Source: Dolomedes plantarius (lineage: Eukaryota; Arthropoda; Arachnida; Araneae; Dolomedidae). Taken from it: a stretch of DNA of 64,000 nucleotides. The stretch's first letter is position 1; the number at the start of each line of letters is the position of its first letter. The notes beneath the pieces were generated by a model. That model saw only the letters and a program-made list of their open reading frames with translations, made no database searches and had not been told where the DNA came from. This document shows, piece after piece, positions 23,088 to 35,056 of this stretch. The translations under genes were made by a program, and so were the position numbers. The stretch lies in contig OU015501.1 in assembly GCA_907164885.2 (NCBI GenBank), positions 58,287,769 through 58,351,768 of the forward strand, written 5' to 3'.

Positions 23088-24049
23088 ACAAAAACATGGA
23101 TGACACAAGACATCTTCAGTAACTGGTTAAAAGGAATAGATAAGCAGTTTTCGACGCAAAAGCGTAAAATTCACTTATTTGTGGATAACGCAACCTGCCA
23201 TAATAACCTTCCAGAACTGAGTTCCATACAGGTTGAATATTTGCCGCCAAACACAACTGCGAAGCTACAACCAATGGATCAAGGAATCATCCAGAATCTT
23301 AAAATAAATTACCGTAAGAGACTCTTAAAAGCAAATCATTTTTTCTTTAGATTGTGGTGAAAATTACGACATTTCTCTGCTGACAGCTAGTATAAATGAT
23401 CTATACGCCGCAAGGGATGATGTTAAATTAAGCACAATTTTAGCATACTAAATTCATGCACGCCGAAGAGAACAATCATATTGAAGAATGTGACGATATT
23501 GATACAGATTTTCCTAAATTCAAAAAATTTAACTGCGATAACATTACTTTTTCTGATATGTAAGGGTAGATGAAGACGTGGAAGTCTGTGGAAAACTGAA
23601 CGCCGATGAAATAATAAAAGCTATCCGAGTAGATGAAATAGAAGAGACCTTATCGAAATCAGAAGAGAATGCAGAGACTGTTAAGCGTCCTGATGATCAA
23701 GCCATAATGGACTATATTAAAACTATGAAAGCATTTACTCAGATGGAACCTACCTCTGGTTTGGTTTTGGAGCGCTACGGTCATTTTTTGCTACACGAGG
23801 GTTAATTAGACTGGGACCTACTGCTTAAATCCGATTCCAAATGGCTACAAACATCCATGCCAATTGTAGGACTCGAACCCACAGACTCTGGTACCGAAGG
23901 CCAGCGCCCTAGCCATTCGGCAATCTCCCTGCGGAACCTTCCTCTGAAAATGAATTAAATGTTCACTCCAAATCGAGAAGTTGGCTGAACAATGTAGGCA
24001 TCATAAACAAAATCAAACATCCATTTTACAGTTTTTCCCAGAAGTGTAA
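23088..24049 (+). pseudogene. pogo/Tigger transposase, 3' part
   Basis: Coding resumes with TWMTQDIFSNWLKGIDK and carries the remaining catalytic motifs: second Asp in HLFVDNATCHN and third Asp in LPPNTTAKLQPMDQG, 30 residues between them, within the range of pogo-type enzymes. Downstream frames give GENYDISLL, ARDDVKLSTILA and the C-terminal tail ending RHHKQNQTSILQFFPEV at 24047-24049. Frameshifts occur near 23360 and 23450, and a SINE interrupts the tail at 23759-23932. The 5' part of the gene is at 18317-19056. Confidence 0.8.
23759..23932 (-). mobile_element. Leu/Ser-tRNA-like SINE, copy 2
   Basis: Flanked by GGAACCTACCTCTG (23745-23758) and GGAACCTTCCTCTG (23933-23946), a 14-bp duplication with one difference. 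It has the same A-box, B-box and body as the copy at 18098 and a CCAAA-type 3' end. The pogo copy at 30067 has a single uninterrupted site around 31110. Confidence 0.9.
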
Positions 24050-24303
24050 TTCATATTTTTAATTAAATTTTACTTTCTACTTCATATCTTCTGCTTCATT
24101 TTATGATTAAGGTAAGTTTGTATTGCTTTTTAATATGTTTAATTTTAGGTAACATAGTATAATATATTTTCTGGGGTTATACATACTAGGAGATTTTTCT
24201 TCTTCGGTGATACACCTTTAAAGTTATATATTTTCTCTTTAACATCGGATAATTCGAACTTTTTTCTGAGAACCTTTGAGTTCGAATTAACGAGCGTCCA
24301 CTG

Positions 24304-24362
<59 letters not shown>
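24304..24362. repeat. (TA)n microsatellite
   Basis: A pure TA tract of about 55 bp directly after the right end of the pogo element. Confidence 0.95.
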
Positions 24363-24364
<2 letters not shown>

Positions 24365-25365
24365 TTATTGAGATTATATACATTGATGGAAGAATCGCAC
24401 GTTAAATTTGTCCCAGCAGTATTAAAACATTGTTGACCGGTACCGAATAAAATCGTCTTTTTACACGCAAATGTTGAAGACAGTTTAGGATAAAGGAAAG
24501 TCATATTAAAGAAATTTTTGATCAACTGAACATTGCTTTACTTGAAAACTACCTTTACTATGACCTGAAAAAGTTTCAGGTAAATCCTCACATTTTATCA
24601 TTTAAACTGAATTTCAGACCCCCATAAAAAGGAAAGAGATTTCAGAAAGTAAAAATGCCCCACTTTATTCCAAAATTTCAGTCTTTGCCGGTGACTTGCG
24701 TATGTATTTAAATAAAATTTCCAGCTTTTTTAAAATCCATATGCTTTGAAAGAAATATAAAAATAAAAGTATCGAATGCAGAAACTGGTTTAATTTAGTT
24801 GCCTGATTATTTACGAATTCAACAAACAAACCGGAAAGATTAGATGCTTTAAACGATATACCCAGTAGCAAACTGTAAAATTACATTTCGCAGATGTCCT
24901 GATTTTAAATTCAAAGCTGGTCAGTCAACAAGAATCGGACGAAAAACCAAACATCTTAAAATCATCTGCTCCATAGGAGCTGAATAAAAGTAGTGTTATG
25001 AAACAGATAATAGCTATTTCATTAGATCTGGAACCGCTTTTAAATTTGCGTAAGACTGGGTTAATTCAAATGTTGTTCTAAATCTTGGTTTGCGGATATT
25101 TAAGTCGTTACTATAAAACTTGGGAATATATTAAGTATACTGTTATATTAAAGACAACAATGTTGTGTAATCGTTAAAAACCTTTGATGTACTAAGGAAA
25201 AACTTATTTATGGTTACTGGATTTATCTTCTATCTTCATAATGTGATTTTTACTTCCAAATTAAATTCCTCATCAAATTATAGAAATTGCTACTGTCTCT
25301 TATCCGATAAGACTTTCGAAATATATTTTGCGTTTAATACAGATTTCAGAGGCTCGAACAAGAGT

Positions 25366-25367
<2 letters not shown>
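24363..25367. other. AT-rich unassigned sequence
   Basis: About 1 kb with no recognised feature. Confidence 0.5.
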
Positions 25368-26085
<718 letters not shown>

Positions 26086-26094
26086 ATTAATGAA

Positions 26095-26265
26095 CAATGA
26101 CACTGGTGATGGACGATGGATTGCAGCTCCCCTTTCTAGGAGGGTTTCCTTTTGCAGGTGGAGGACTGACGAGTTCCCCAGAATACAACCAAGTCTTATG
26201 CGGGAATCGAACCCGCGCCCCCAGCGTGGCTAGCTGATGCTTTAACCACATAGCCACTGGGCGAC
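26095..26265 (-). mobile_element. tRNA-derived SINE, third family
   Basis: On the minus strand a tRNA-like head starts near 26265 (GTCGCCCAGTGGCTATGTGG, A-box TGGCTATGTGG) with B-box GGTTCGATTCCC, then a body of about 90 bp and an A-rich end. ATTAATGAA occurs at 26086-26094 and 26298-26306 and could be a 9-bp target duplication, but the second copy sits about 30 bp beyond the tRNA start. It lies in or beside a Tigger fragment. Confidence 0.6.
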
Positions 26266-26298
26266 AGAAATGTCGTGGAACATCGTCGGCTTTATCCA

Positions 26299-26826
26299 TT
26301 AATGAAATTCCCTCTGTGATCTCATGAGCAAAATCAGCTGCGGGAATATTTTAGCAGCCAATTCATCTGCAAATGCAGTTTCACTTTTCATTTTTATATT
26401 ATGAAGAGCATGCCTTTTAAGAAACCCTGTCATCCAAACTGTACTTGCAGAAAATTCATACTTTCTGTTTAACTGAGATGAAGTGCTTGGCTCCTTTTCT
26501 TTAATCTGTCGATAAATTCTGAGTGCTGCTTGCTTGATAGCATTTCCATCCACTGGTATTCTGTTTTGTGACTTACCAGAGCCTTTTCCATCTTTTCCTT
26601 GACAATATCTCTTGTATATGATGATGAATTAACACTTACTTTTGTTCCAGAACATACCGACTTCCTAATTGCAGCTTCATTTTTCTTAATTGTTCTTGTG
26701 TACGCCAAAATGCTTTCCTACAGACGTAGCACCTTGTCCAGTTGTAAGACGATCTAAAATTTGAATTTTAAGTTCCAAAGAAATCGCTTTCCTTTTCGTT
26801 TTGGTAATGGGTGAATTATGTGACAT
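26299..26826 (-). pseudogene. Tigger/jerky-type transposase, DNA-binding part only
   Basis: From the ATG at 26826 the frame reads ITKTKRKAISLELKIQILDR, the first helix-turn-helix of CENP-B/pogo transposases, then after a frameshift NNEAAIRKSVCSGTKVSV, and after another PVDGNAIKQAALRIYRQIKE and STVWMTGFLKRHALHNIKMK, the second HTH. The DDE domain is missing and the sequence ends near a SINE. It is a different pogo family from the 17.7-kb element. Terminal repeats were not found. Confidence 0.7.
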
Positions 26827-26829
26827 TAT

Positions 26830-28247
26830 ATAAGGGCTACCGTAAAATATCTCAAATAAAATTCATAAATAAAGGCATGCAAAATCTGCAAACTTACGAT
26901 TTATTGACTTTCGGCAACATGTATAAATTTATATGTGCACAAATTTCACTACATGTAGATTCTTTCACTTTGAAATAGAGCTACATACAAAATGTCTTCC
27001 GAAGATACAATGCACGAATACGGTAGATGTGCACCAAATTCAATAATAAAAACGTATGTATGTATGCATATCTAGAATATAGACAAAAGCACGCGTTTCA
27101 AAACACACTAGCTATTACATGCAATCTATTCGTGCGCGGTGCATGTAATAAATATAGAAAATAGAAATGATCGACTACCGTTCCATTTTATTTACCTAGA
27201 GCGGAGTTGGTCATGTGACCAACGCAAGTGATGAGTTCCCCATGAAAGACTAGTTGAACTTTAGATACAGCCACGAATGGCAATGAAATTGATGTAACTC
27301 TTTCGAATAACATTTCGCAGTTGTAAATATATGTAAATAACTTATATGTGATAGAATAAAAGAAGAAAATGATTTTGCGGTCTGAATTCTTGAATCAAAA
27401 CAGAATTGAATACACTATCGCCAAAAATAATACGCCACAAATAAAAAATTTTTTTAGAATTTAAGCCAAAAAAAAAAATAAATAAATAGAAATTGGATTG
27501 GACTGCTCGTGTTAAATCAAAATGACTCGCGTAAAAAGAGAATGAAATATTTATCTTGAATTCGTGTAAAAAAGGTTCGTGCAAAAACAGAATTATATAT
27601 ATGTGTGTGTGTGTGTGTGTGTAAGTAACTTTTCCCCTTATATCTTCATTTTATTTGCTGCAGAATTTTTATTTTTATTCATTCCCCCACTTAAAAGATG
27701 ACTCTTTTCTCTAAAGAAACTGTAATGCACACTATTTTCTGCTTTTTTTTTTCTTCCATGGTATTTCTCAAGGATTCTCAGCTCTGCGCCGCTGGGGTCT
27801 CAGCTGCCTAGCATGATTCTTGTAAACAATCCCTCCCTGCGAGTGAGCTATTAAAATCATAAACAGACCCCCTTTCTCACGCTACCCGATTCCTCCAATA
27901 TCCTCTCTGACACGTGTTAATGCCAAAGGAGAGTAAATTTTGCCATTAGAAGTTGTTGTTCTGTATAAAAAAAAAATAATTGGATGCAATATTGGATGTC
28001 AGCCAGATCTCACATGTACCTAGCTTGCTCATAGTTTGATCAGGGAGGTTGTTTTACTATACGACTCTTTCAATTTTAGTGATCTTGGTTTTATTGATTT
28101 CCCTTTTTTAATTACTTAATTTTAATTATTTACCTTAATCAGTTTAAATTATAATGTTGTCCATATTTAATAAAATAGAGTGGGCTTTTGAGCCTTCATT
28201 ACCGAACTATGTAGCATTGTACCTAAATTTTATTACATGAAAGTATA
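26830..28247. other. AT-rich unassigned sequence
   Basis: About 1.4 kb without a supported feature except a short TA/TG tract at 27596-27622. Confidence 0.5.
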
Positions 28248-28869
28248 CAGGGTGGTAATAAAAAATCTTTGCTGATATATGGACCTCTAGGGGCTGTTCA
28301 GTTCAACCGATCGAGATGTGATTTCAGATATAGTTGTTCAGAGGTATGAGCTCGAGATTTTGTGAACAGCAACAAAGTGGCGCTCACGGTTACGGTTATA
28401 GGTACAGAAACTCGAAATTTTCGAAAGGCAACGCCCACTTTTTCCCGTCGCAAAATGCTCAGCGCATGCGAAAACCCTGAAGAGCCTTGGAACGGTACGT
28501 GTATCACAAAAAACAGACACGTTATGCATGCACAAGAAACAGCATAACGCGTCCGATTTTTGTGATACACGTACCGTTCCAACGCGTGCATAACGAGTCT
28601 GTTTTTTGTGATACAAGTACCGTTCCAACGCTCTTCGGGGTTTTCGCAGGCGCTGAGCATTTTGCGACGGGAAAATAGGTGGGCGTTGCTATTTGAAAAT
28701 TTCGAATTTCTGTACCTATAACCGTAACCGTGAGCGTCACTTTGTTGTCGTTCACAAAATCCTGAGCTCATACCTCTGAATAACTATATCTGGAATCTCA
28801 TCTCGATCGGTTGAACGGAACGGCCGCTAGAGGTCCATATATCGGCAAAGTTTTTTTATGACCACTCTG
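28248..28869. mobile_element. Foldback element (two long inverted arms)
   Basis: The 622-bp unit starts TACAGGGTGGTAATAAAAAA (TA plus CAGGG) and ends with the complement of TACAGAGTGGTCATAAAAAA, TA flanking both ends. The two halves are inverted copies of each other nearly to the centre: for example CAACCGATCGAGATG at 28306 and its complement at 28800, and GGCAACGCCCAC at 28424 and its complement near 28680. The right arm carries two copies of a roughly 45-bp unit (GTGATACACGTACCGTTCC and GTGATACAAGTACCGTTCC) where the left has one. Open frames on both strands are by-products of the palindrome. Confidence 0.85.
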
Positions 28870-30066
28870 TATATAGGGGAACACTGCTAAATGTGTGTGT
28901 ATAATTCCATAAACATGTTAATTTGACACATCTGCCTTCAATTAAGGACAAATGTCATAACGCTTCTGAATTTTGTGAGAACGTGCGTGTGTGTGGAAGG
29001 GAATGGGGCAGTGATTTAAAGAAAGTTGTGCTGTGTTTAGGCTACATGCTAGAGAAATCAAGAAAAACTTAGCACACATACCCCGTAGTTTCTGCAGAAA
29101 GTGAACTCAGCGATCGAGAGATTGAGTCGGTGTTGACTCATTACGCAACTACTTCCACTCAATGATAGTGAACATATCAGGGTGGCACGAAGAAAGAAAA
29201 AAGTAAAAGAAATACACTTAAGCGTGCCCGTGGCTTAATATTCCTGTCACATAAACAGAAGTTTCGAGTGTGTGTGTGGGAACAGTTTCTGACAAAAGCA
29301 TAACTAAGAGGTTTTTGCTTTTGTTTTTTGTAAATATAGAATAATATCATATACAGAAACCTTTCCCAACTTATGTTCCTGCAATATTTTCTATTTGAAA
29401 ACGCAGGTACCCGATCAGAAAGTATCCGCTTGGACATATGAAATCAGGCAGTTATGTTTAATTAGAACCCCTTAAGTCACTGATTTTCTGCTTACTAGTC
29501 GTAGAGCCCCTTCAACCCTCTAAAAAAATTTTAGAACCCTAACAATATTTGATTATTATATATATAGAACATACAAAACCCAAAAGCTTTAGCTAGTTTC
29601 TAAATTCCTTTAAATTCCCTTGGGCGTAAAGTTAATTTCGTTTTCAATTTAAGAACAAAGGAATTGTAAGTTTCCTAAAAACTAAAGTAAGCAATCAATA
29701 TATCGTCCCTTAAAATCCCAAATCTCTCGCGTGAAACTTATATAAGAAAACAGATGGCTTCTGTCCCAGATTCCTGGGTTTAACCAATAATTGCAGAACT
29801 AATAGGTCATGTGACGAGGGCTCGTAAAGTCTATAAAAACTCAAACATGCCTCCAAGAGCGGATTTTGGTGTGATTCTGTTGCTTGATAAACACGCTGTA
29901 ATCTTTCTAGCAGAATGTCAATAAAATAGTATTTACCGATGTGAAAGCGGTTGATTTTTGGCCACTCGACTCGACTTCACAGCTGTGGCATGCAGGTTCC
30001 GGTCATCATCCACAGTGTCGGGCCGGTATGTTACTTACACACACACACACACATATTATATATATA
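28870..30066. other. Unassigned sequence with an LTR-like stretch
   Basis: About 1.2 kb. Between 29800 and 29945 a TATA-box-like CTATAAAAAC is followed about 80 bp later by AATAAAATAG, the arrangement of a promoter and poly(A) signal inside an LTR, but no partner repeat was found. The rest is featureless apart from a CA/TA tract at 30039-30066. Confidence 0.4.
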
Positions 30067-31467
30067 CAGTGGACGCTCGTTAATTCGAACTCGGTTAATT
30101 CGAACTAATCCAAAGGCCCCAAAAAACTTGTATTGGAGTTAATGTTAAAAATATCTCATTAATTCGAACTAAATTTTTATCACTTCGGTTAATTCGAACT
30201 AAAAATTTGACAAAAAATTTTTTTCCCTCGTTTAATAGAGAAAATACACACTGTATTTATTATTTTGTGTGTCAAAATTTCTGTTCTGTGTAAAGAGGCC
30301 CATGCCTGCATTCCTAGACTATTGCATGTCCGCTAAAACGTTAGTAGCTATTGTCCTTCTTATTAGTGCTAAACGGAAAAAGCAATTTTCCTTTATTCGG
30401 ATCGATTTTCTTAGAATTTGAGAAAAACTAGTCTTTACTATAGATTCTAGGGAGCTGCGTCAGTTATAACTGCAGTGCAGACAAGTTAATGTGGTCTAGT
30501 TTTTCTTCCTCATTGTGTGGTGTGAACGTGTAAAAATTCAGGATGTCTACACGTGGAAAGTACAAAACGCTAACTTTGAAGACAAAGGTAGAAATTTTAA
30601 AGAAAATAGAGAAAGGCGAATGTAAAACAAAGTTAGAAGCTGACTATAGAATTTTAAAAAATGCCTTGTCAACAAATTTGAAAAACAAGGAGTCAATTTT
30701 AGATTCATGGGAAAAATCAAAATTTGCTAGAGGAAGGAAACGCATGGGAAATGCGTCCCAAGAAGTTCTAGAAAAAGCTCTACTGCTACGGTTCCAGGAT
30801 GTTAGATCTCGAAATTTTCCGATAAATGGACCCCTAGTGCTGACGAAGGCTGATGAATAGGCAATTCGAATGGGTATTGAAGATTTTAAATGCAGTGATG
30901 GATGACTTTCTCGATTTAAGTCAAGGCACAATATTTCTTATCTCTGTATGTGGCCAAAGCTCTGATGTAATCGAAGACGTATGCACTAATTTCGGTAGGA
31001 AACTGCCAGGGCTTTTCTCTACTTACCTACAGAAAGATATTTCTAATGCGGCTATAATGGTCAAAGCCATAATGGACTCTATTAAAACTCTAAAAGCATT
31101 TATTTAGATGGAACCTTCCTCTGAAAATGAATTGAAATGTTTACTTCAAATCGAGAATCTGGCTGAACAATGTAGGCATCATAAACAGAACCAAACATCC
31201 ATTTTACACTTTTTCCCCAAAGTGTAATTCATATTTTTAATAAAAGTTTACTTTATACTGCATATCTTCTGCTTCATTTTATGATTAATGTAAGTCTGTA
31301 TTGCTTTTTAACTTTAGATAACATAGCATAATATATTTTCTGGGGTTATACATACTAGGAGAGTTTCTTCTTCAGTGATACACATTTAAAGTTATATATT
31401 TTCTCGTAACATCGGATAATTCGAACTTTTTTCTGAGAACCTTCGAGTTCGAATTAACGAGCGTCCA

Positions 31468-31470
<3 letters not shown>
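30067..31470 (+). mobile_element. pogo/Tigger, internally deleted second copy
   Basis: The TIRs CAGTGGACGCTCGTTAATTC and its exact complement match those at 17658 and 24303, and the 1404-bp body aligns with that copy on both sides of a large internal deletion near 31047-31062. It lies between CA/TA and TA repeats. It lacks both SINEs and the 4-kb block of the other copy, so it shows the pre-insertion sequence at those sites. Confidence 0.9.
30543..31227 (+). pseudogene. pogo/Tigger transposase lacking the DDE domain
   Basis: Starts MSTRGKYKTLTLKTKVEILK and keeps the first HTH and most of the second DNA-binding domain (stop at 30858-30860, then frameshifts), through STYLQKDI. It then jumps directly to the C-terminal tail (AIMDSIKTLKAF, later HHKQNQTSILHFFPKV). 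The whole catalytic region is deleted. A product could at most bind element ends. Confidence 0.8.

Positions 31471-31526
<56 letters not shown>
31471..31526. repeat. (TA)n microsatellite
   Basis: A 56-bp TA tract starting exactly at the right end of the second pogo copy. Confidence 0.95.
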
Positions 31527-31529
<3 letters not shown>

Positions 31530-32117
31530 AGTGGCTCGTCTGTTTTTGATGTGGGGTTAGTATGTTGATTTGTTTAGTGATCTTGTATTCTTTAGATTTT
31601 ATCGGGTTTTAATGTTTTTAACTCTTTTATTTGGCTCTTTTATTTAGCTCTTTTAATTTGCTCTTTTATAGAGTGTAAAGGTCTTGCGATGCCTGGTCTT
31701 CTGGGAGTGTGCGCCTTGGCAACCAAAACATGCTTAACCAGGAAAGAGGGGTGACAATTCCCCTCAGGCCATTTATGTGCATCGCTCCATGTATATCATA
31801 TTTCATATTCTTGTTTAGTTTAATATAATGTTATTATTATTATTATGATAGGGGGGGTGAGGCAGTACTCGCACGTACCTCTTTTTATCGTTCTTATCAT
31901 CTTAACTTTATTTGGAGGAAAGTACTATGCAGGATTTATTTCGCTTATATATATATATTTATGAAAATAATAAAACCATTTTTCGTAAGACAAACCCTTG
32001 TTATTAAACACTGCTATTAATATTTTTGTAGGTCAAATATCATTGATTGAAACTGATCAAATGGTGTGGAGGATTAAATTTCTTTCTTCTTTTCTTCTTT
32101 TTTCAATCTATTCCATT
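31527..32117. other. AT-rich unassigned sequence
   Basis: About 0.6 kb with TTTTATTTGGCTC-type short repeats near 31620-31675 and no gene. Confidence 0.5.
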
Positions 32118-32131
32118 AAGATTTGGTTACG

Positions 32132-32310
32132 GTTTGGTTTGGTTTGGAGCGCTACGGTCAACTTTTTGCTACACGAGGGCTAATTAGACCGGGACCTACA
32201 GTTTAAAGCCGATTCCGAACGGCTACAAACATCCATACCAACAGCGGGACTCGAACCCACAGGATCTGAACCGAATGTCAGCGCCCTAGCCATTCGGCCA
32301 TCGACCCGGC
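32132..32310 (-). mobile_element. Leu/Ser-tRNA-like SINE, copy 3
   Basis: Flanked by AAGATTTGGTTACG (32118-32131) and AAGATTTGGTTATG (32311-32324). The minus-strand head starts GCCGGGTCGATGGCCGAATG with the A- and B-boxes of the copies at 18098 and 23759, and the 3' end has three CCAAA units. It is the most tRNA-like of the three copies at its 5' end. Confidence 0.9.
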
Positions 32311-32324
32311 AAGATTTGGTTATG

Positions 32325-33618
32325 ATTGGGAATGGATGAATTTTAATATTGTACCAAATTCGTGGTACGGAAAATTCTTTTTACAAGTGAATTCAAGAAA
32401 TGAAATAAATATGCCAGTTACCACAATTGAAAAACAGAGATTTTTATAGACAGCAAAACTAACATACAATCTTCTTTTAACAAGATGCAGCAGTAGACTG
32501 CTAATCTTTGCTGAAAGTCCACAATTTCCAGCTCCTAGGTATTTTTCTTGACAACTTGGGATTTAAAGTTTTCTTATATAAATTCAATATAACACTTATT
32601 TTATAATAGCATACAACCTTAAAACAGCAAGGTCCAACGAAAACTCCACCAAGATCCTCCCTCAAATCCGGGACGATAAAATACCAAAATAAACACAACC
32701 ACCTATCTCTTCAAGGATAAAGCTTGAACTGAATTCTTATTCCAAACTCCTATTCAACTCGCAAAACAAAACCAGTCATGCCACACCGCACAACTAAACC
32801 ATTTTCCAACAATTAACCCAAATCTGCATTTATTACAACCTCCATGGTAGACGCGTGAGCGTGTTTAATCCATGGTTTTTAATTCCCGAGAACTCCTGAA
32901 CATCGCGCGCTGGCGATAACACGCCAAATTGGCCCCTAACACGTAACAATATAAAGAATGGCAACCAGCTTATCTCTGTATTTTGTTTCTGTTACACAGT
33001 AGGGCGAAAATTCACGTTCACAAAATATGTGGCATTGAATGGCAATAAATAAACTCTCATTCTAAGCAAATTTGGACTTTTAAATCTTGTTTAATTTGGG
33101 TCACACATAATTGTAATATAAATTTCTACGATACGATACTAAAATTACCACAAAATTCTTGCTTTCAAAACAAAACATTGCTAAAGATTCTGGATTAAAA
33201 TTTAAAAAAAAAAAATAAATAAATAAATAATAAAAAAAAAAAAAGATCTATGGCCGATACACCCGCACGTTACGGTGCAACGCTGCGCAAGGGAATGACT
33301 TAGCGAAAATCGAATATACCCGATTAATACACCCACAAACAGACTCAACGGATTTTGTTTCATTTTAAATGGCAGATGTGCAGTCTGCGCACAAAGTCTC
33401 TCTCCCACTGGAATATTAACAAGATTCGAAACTTTGTTAAAATAATTATTATTCCACTATCTCAAAGTTTTAAATAAGAGCTGAAGAATCAATTATTTGC
33501 AGAACACTAAATTCATTGGCAGAACACAATTTGCAAACCCCTGCCTTATTGAATAGGTTCTTACTGTGGTTTTCAATTTTCTTTTCAAACTGCATTTTGA
33601 AGTCAATAAATAATTTTT
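32325..33618. other. AT-rich unassigned sequence
   Basis: About 1.3 kb. An A-rich stretch at 33200-33244 could be the tail of a retroposed sequence on the plus strand, but no body was identified. No genes. Confidence 0.45.
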
Positions 33619-33823
33619 TAACGTAGGATTACGTTCCTCAATAACGGTCCTTCGGAGAAAAAAAAATTGTCCTGCGTCGCGAGTTATAATTTTGGCAGCG
33701 TGCCAAACCCAGTAGCAATAATGCGTAAAAAAAAAGAAGAAAAAAGAGGCAGGCAAAAGATAAGTAATTAATAACCCACATTAATAACCCACGGTAGTTT
33801 CGTTAGAGGAGACTACCTGAAAT
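33619..33823. repeat. Two-block dispersed repeat, short copy
   Basis: It repeats block A (33619-33713) and block B (33783-33823) of the sequence at 16048-17370 with high similarity, separated by only 70 bp. It is the compact form of that repeat and ends in a TA tract. Confidence 0.6.
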
Positions 33824-34753
33824 ATATATATATATATATATATATATTGTTTTTTTTTTTTTGGTTAGATCAGAGGTCTCCTGAAAATAAAAGGCTGTAA
33901 GATTTTTTTCGTGTGAAAACGTGACTGACAGAAGCTTATAAGTTCATTCGCGTTCAGTAATTTTTACCGCCAGTTATTAAGATAACTTAATGTTAAGCGG
34001 CGAACTCAAGAACTTTCGAGTGGCCTTGATTTGTGGCCCCAACTAGTACAAGGACAACTTAGGAGTACAATCACCGTACTCAAATAGTCTTGATCCGACC
34101 CCGATAAAACAAGAGGAAAAAAAAAACACTCACGATTCCCTCACCAGAAAAATATGTGAGGCCTTTATAGAGATTTAGGGTCCCGTTCGGGTCTCTTTAC
34201 GGTGATTCCAGGTCTGGCATTAGTAGAACGTTTGAGAGATGGAATGAGAGTTTTTTTAACGTTCAAAATGAATAAAATACATTATCGGTTAAAGCACTAT
34301 GCCAATAAACATAAATCTACAAGCATGAAAAAATTTAAAGACGGCATGAAGTTGATCTGAGAGAGTTTGTGGCATAAATATATGAAAACTGAAAAGAAGT
34401 TGATACAAATAAATGTTCATTTCATGTATTTTGTATAAACCAAATTAAATGATTGTTCATTTACAGACACAAAAAGTAAAAGTGCTGTTAAGACCGGTCC
34501 ATCATAACGAGTCTGTATAGGATAACTAATAAGTTTTTGATTCAAACTAACCAGAAAACATCTTATCAGCTAATCTTTATAAATTAAAGTAATCAGTGCG
34601 AGTTTTTATTATTTAAAATAACTTAGACATCACATGGGTGCATTGCTAAGAACTTTCATGATAAATTATTAGTAAGTCGTCTCCCACAAACAATCGTGCT
34701 AACAAAATCTTCAATCAAAGAGAGTTCTTATTGGGAAGAAGAGGGGGGGGGGG
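33824..34753. other. AT-rich unassigned sequence
   Basis: About 0.9 kb; a TA tract at 33824-33846, a T-run, and a G-run at 34743-34753. No gene. Confidence 0.5.
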
Positions 34754-34757
34754 AATT

Positions 34758-35046
34758 CTGTACGTCAGAGGTAAACCATCATAAGTGAAATTTCTTCATT
34801 TTCGATATTTTTATTGTAAGTGACTCCTTTTGAATGGAGCCTCTTTGAGGAAAACTGTCCTATGTGCAAAACAAGAAGGTGTTTCAATATATATTATAAA
34901 TATATATTAAATATATATTCAATATATTTTATAAACTATCGCTTATGTAAATCCTGATGAGAGGTAAATCCTCTCAAAGCTCTCCTGAAAAATGGGAAAA
35001 TTCACTGAAGAACATTCACTTATGATGGTTTACCTCTGACGTACAG
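34758..35046. mobile_element. MITE with about 35-bp TIRs
   Basis: The left end CTGTACGTCAGAGGTAAACC and the complement at the right end match perfectly through ATCATAAGTGAA. AATT flanks both ends (34754-34757 and 35047-35050), a possible 4-bp target duplication. The 289-bp interior contains a TA-rich stretch that can fold on itself, and no gene. Confidence 0.8.
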
Positions 35047-35056
35047 AATTAATTAA

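Larger units (their letters stand above)
17658..24303 (+). mobile_element. pogo/Tigger transposon carrying nested insertions
   Basis: The left end CAGTGGACGCTCGTTAATTC and the exact complement at the right end (finishing at 24303) define the unit; both lie in TA repeats. Subterminal AATTCGAAC motifs recur near each end. The internal gene is of the CENP-B/jerky type. The unit is 6.6 kb because two SINEs (18098-18271 and 23759-23932) and a 4-kb composite block (about 19057-23087) are inserted; without them it would be roughly 2.3 kb, normal for Tigger. A second copy lies at 30067. Confidence 0.9.

Noticed and set aside
26180..26265. Possible true tRNA gene
   Set aside because: A- and B-boxes are good, but the 5' and 3' ends do not pair as an acceptor stem and a SINE body with an A-rich end follows.
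28298..28771. Several overlapping open frames on both strands, up to 157 codons
   Set aside because: The region is a near-perfect inverted repeat, so each frame recurs on the other strand; no protein family is recognisable.
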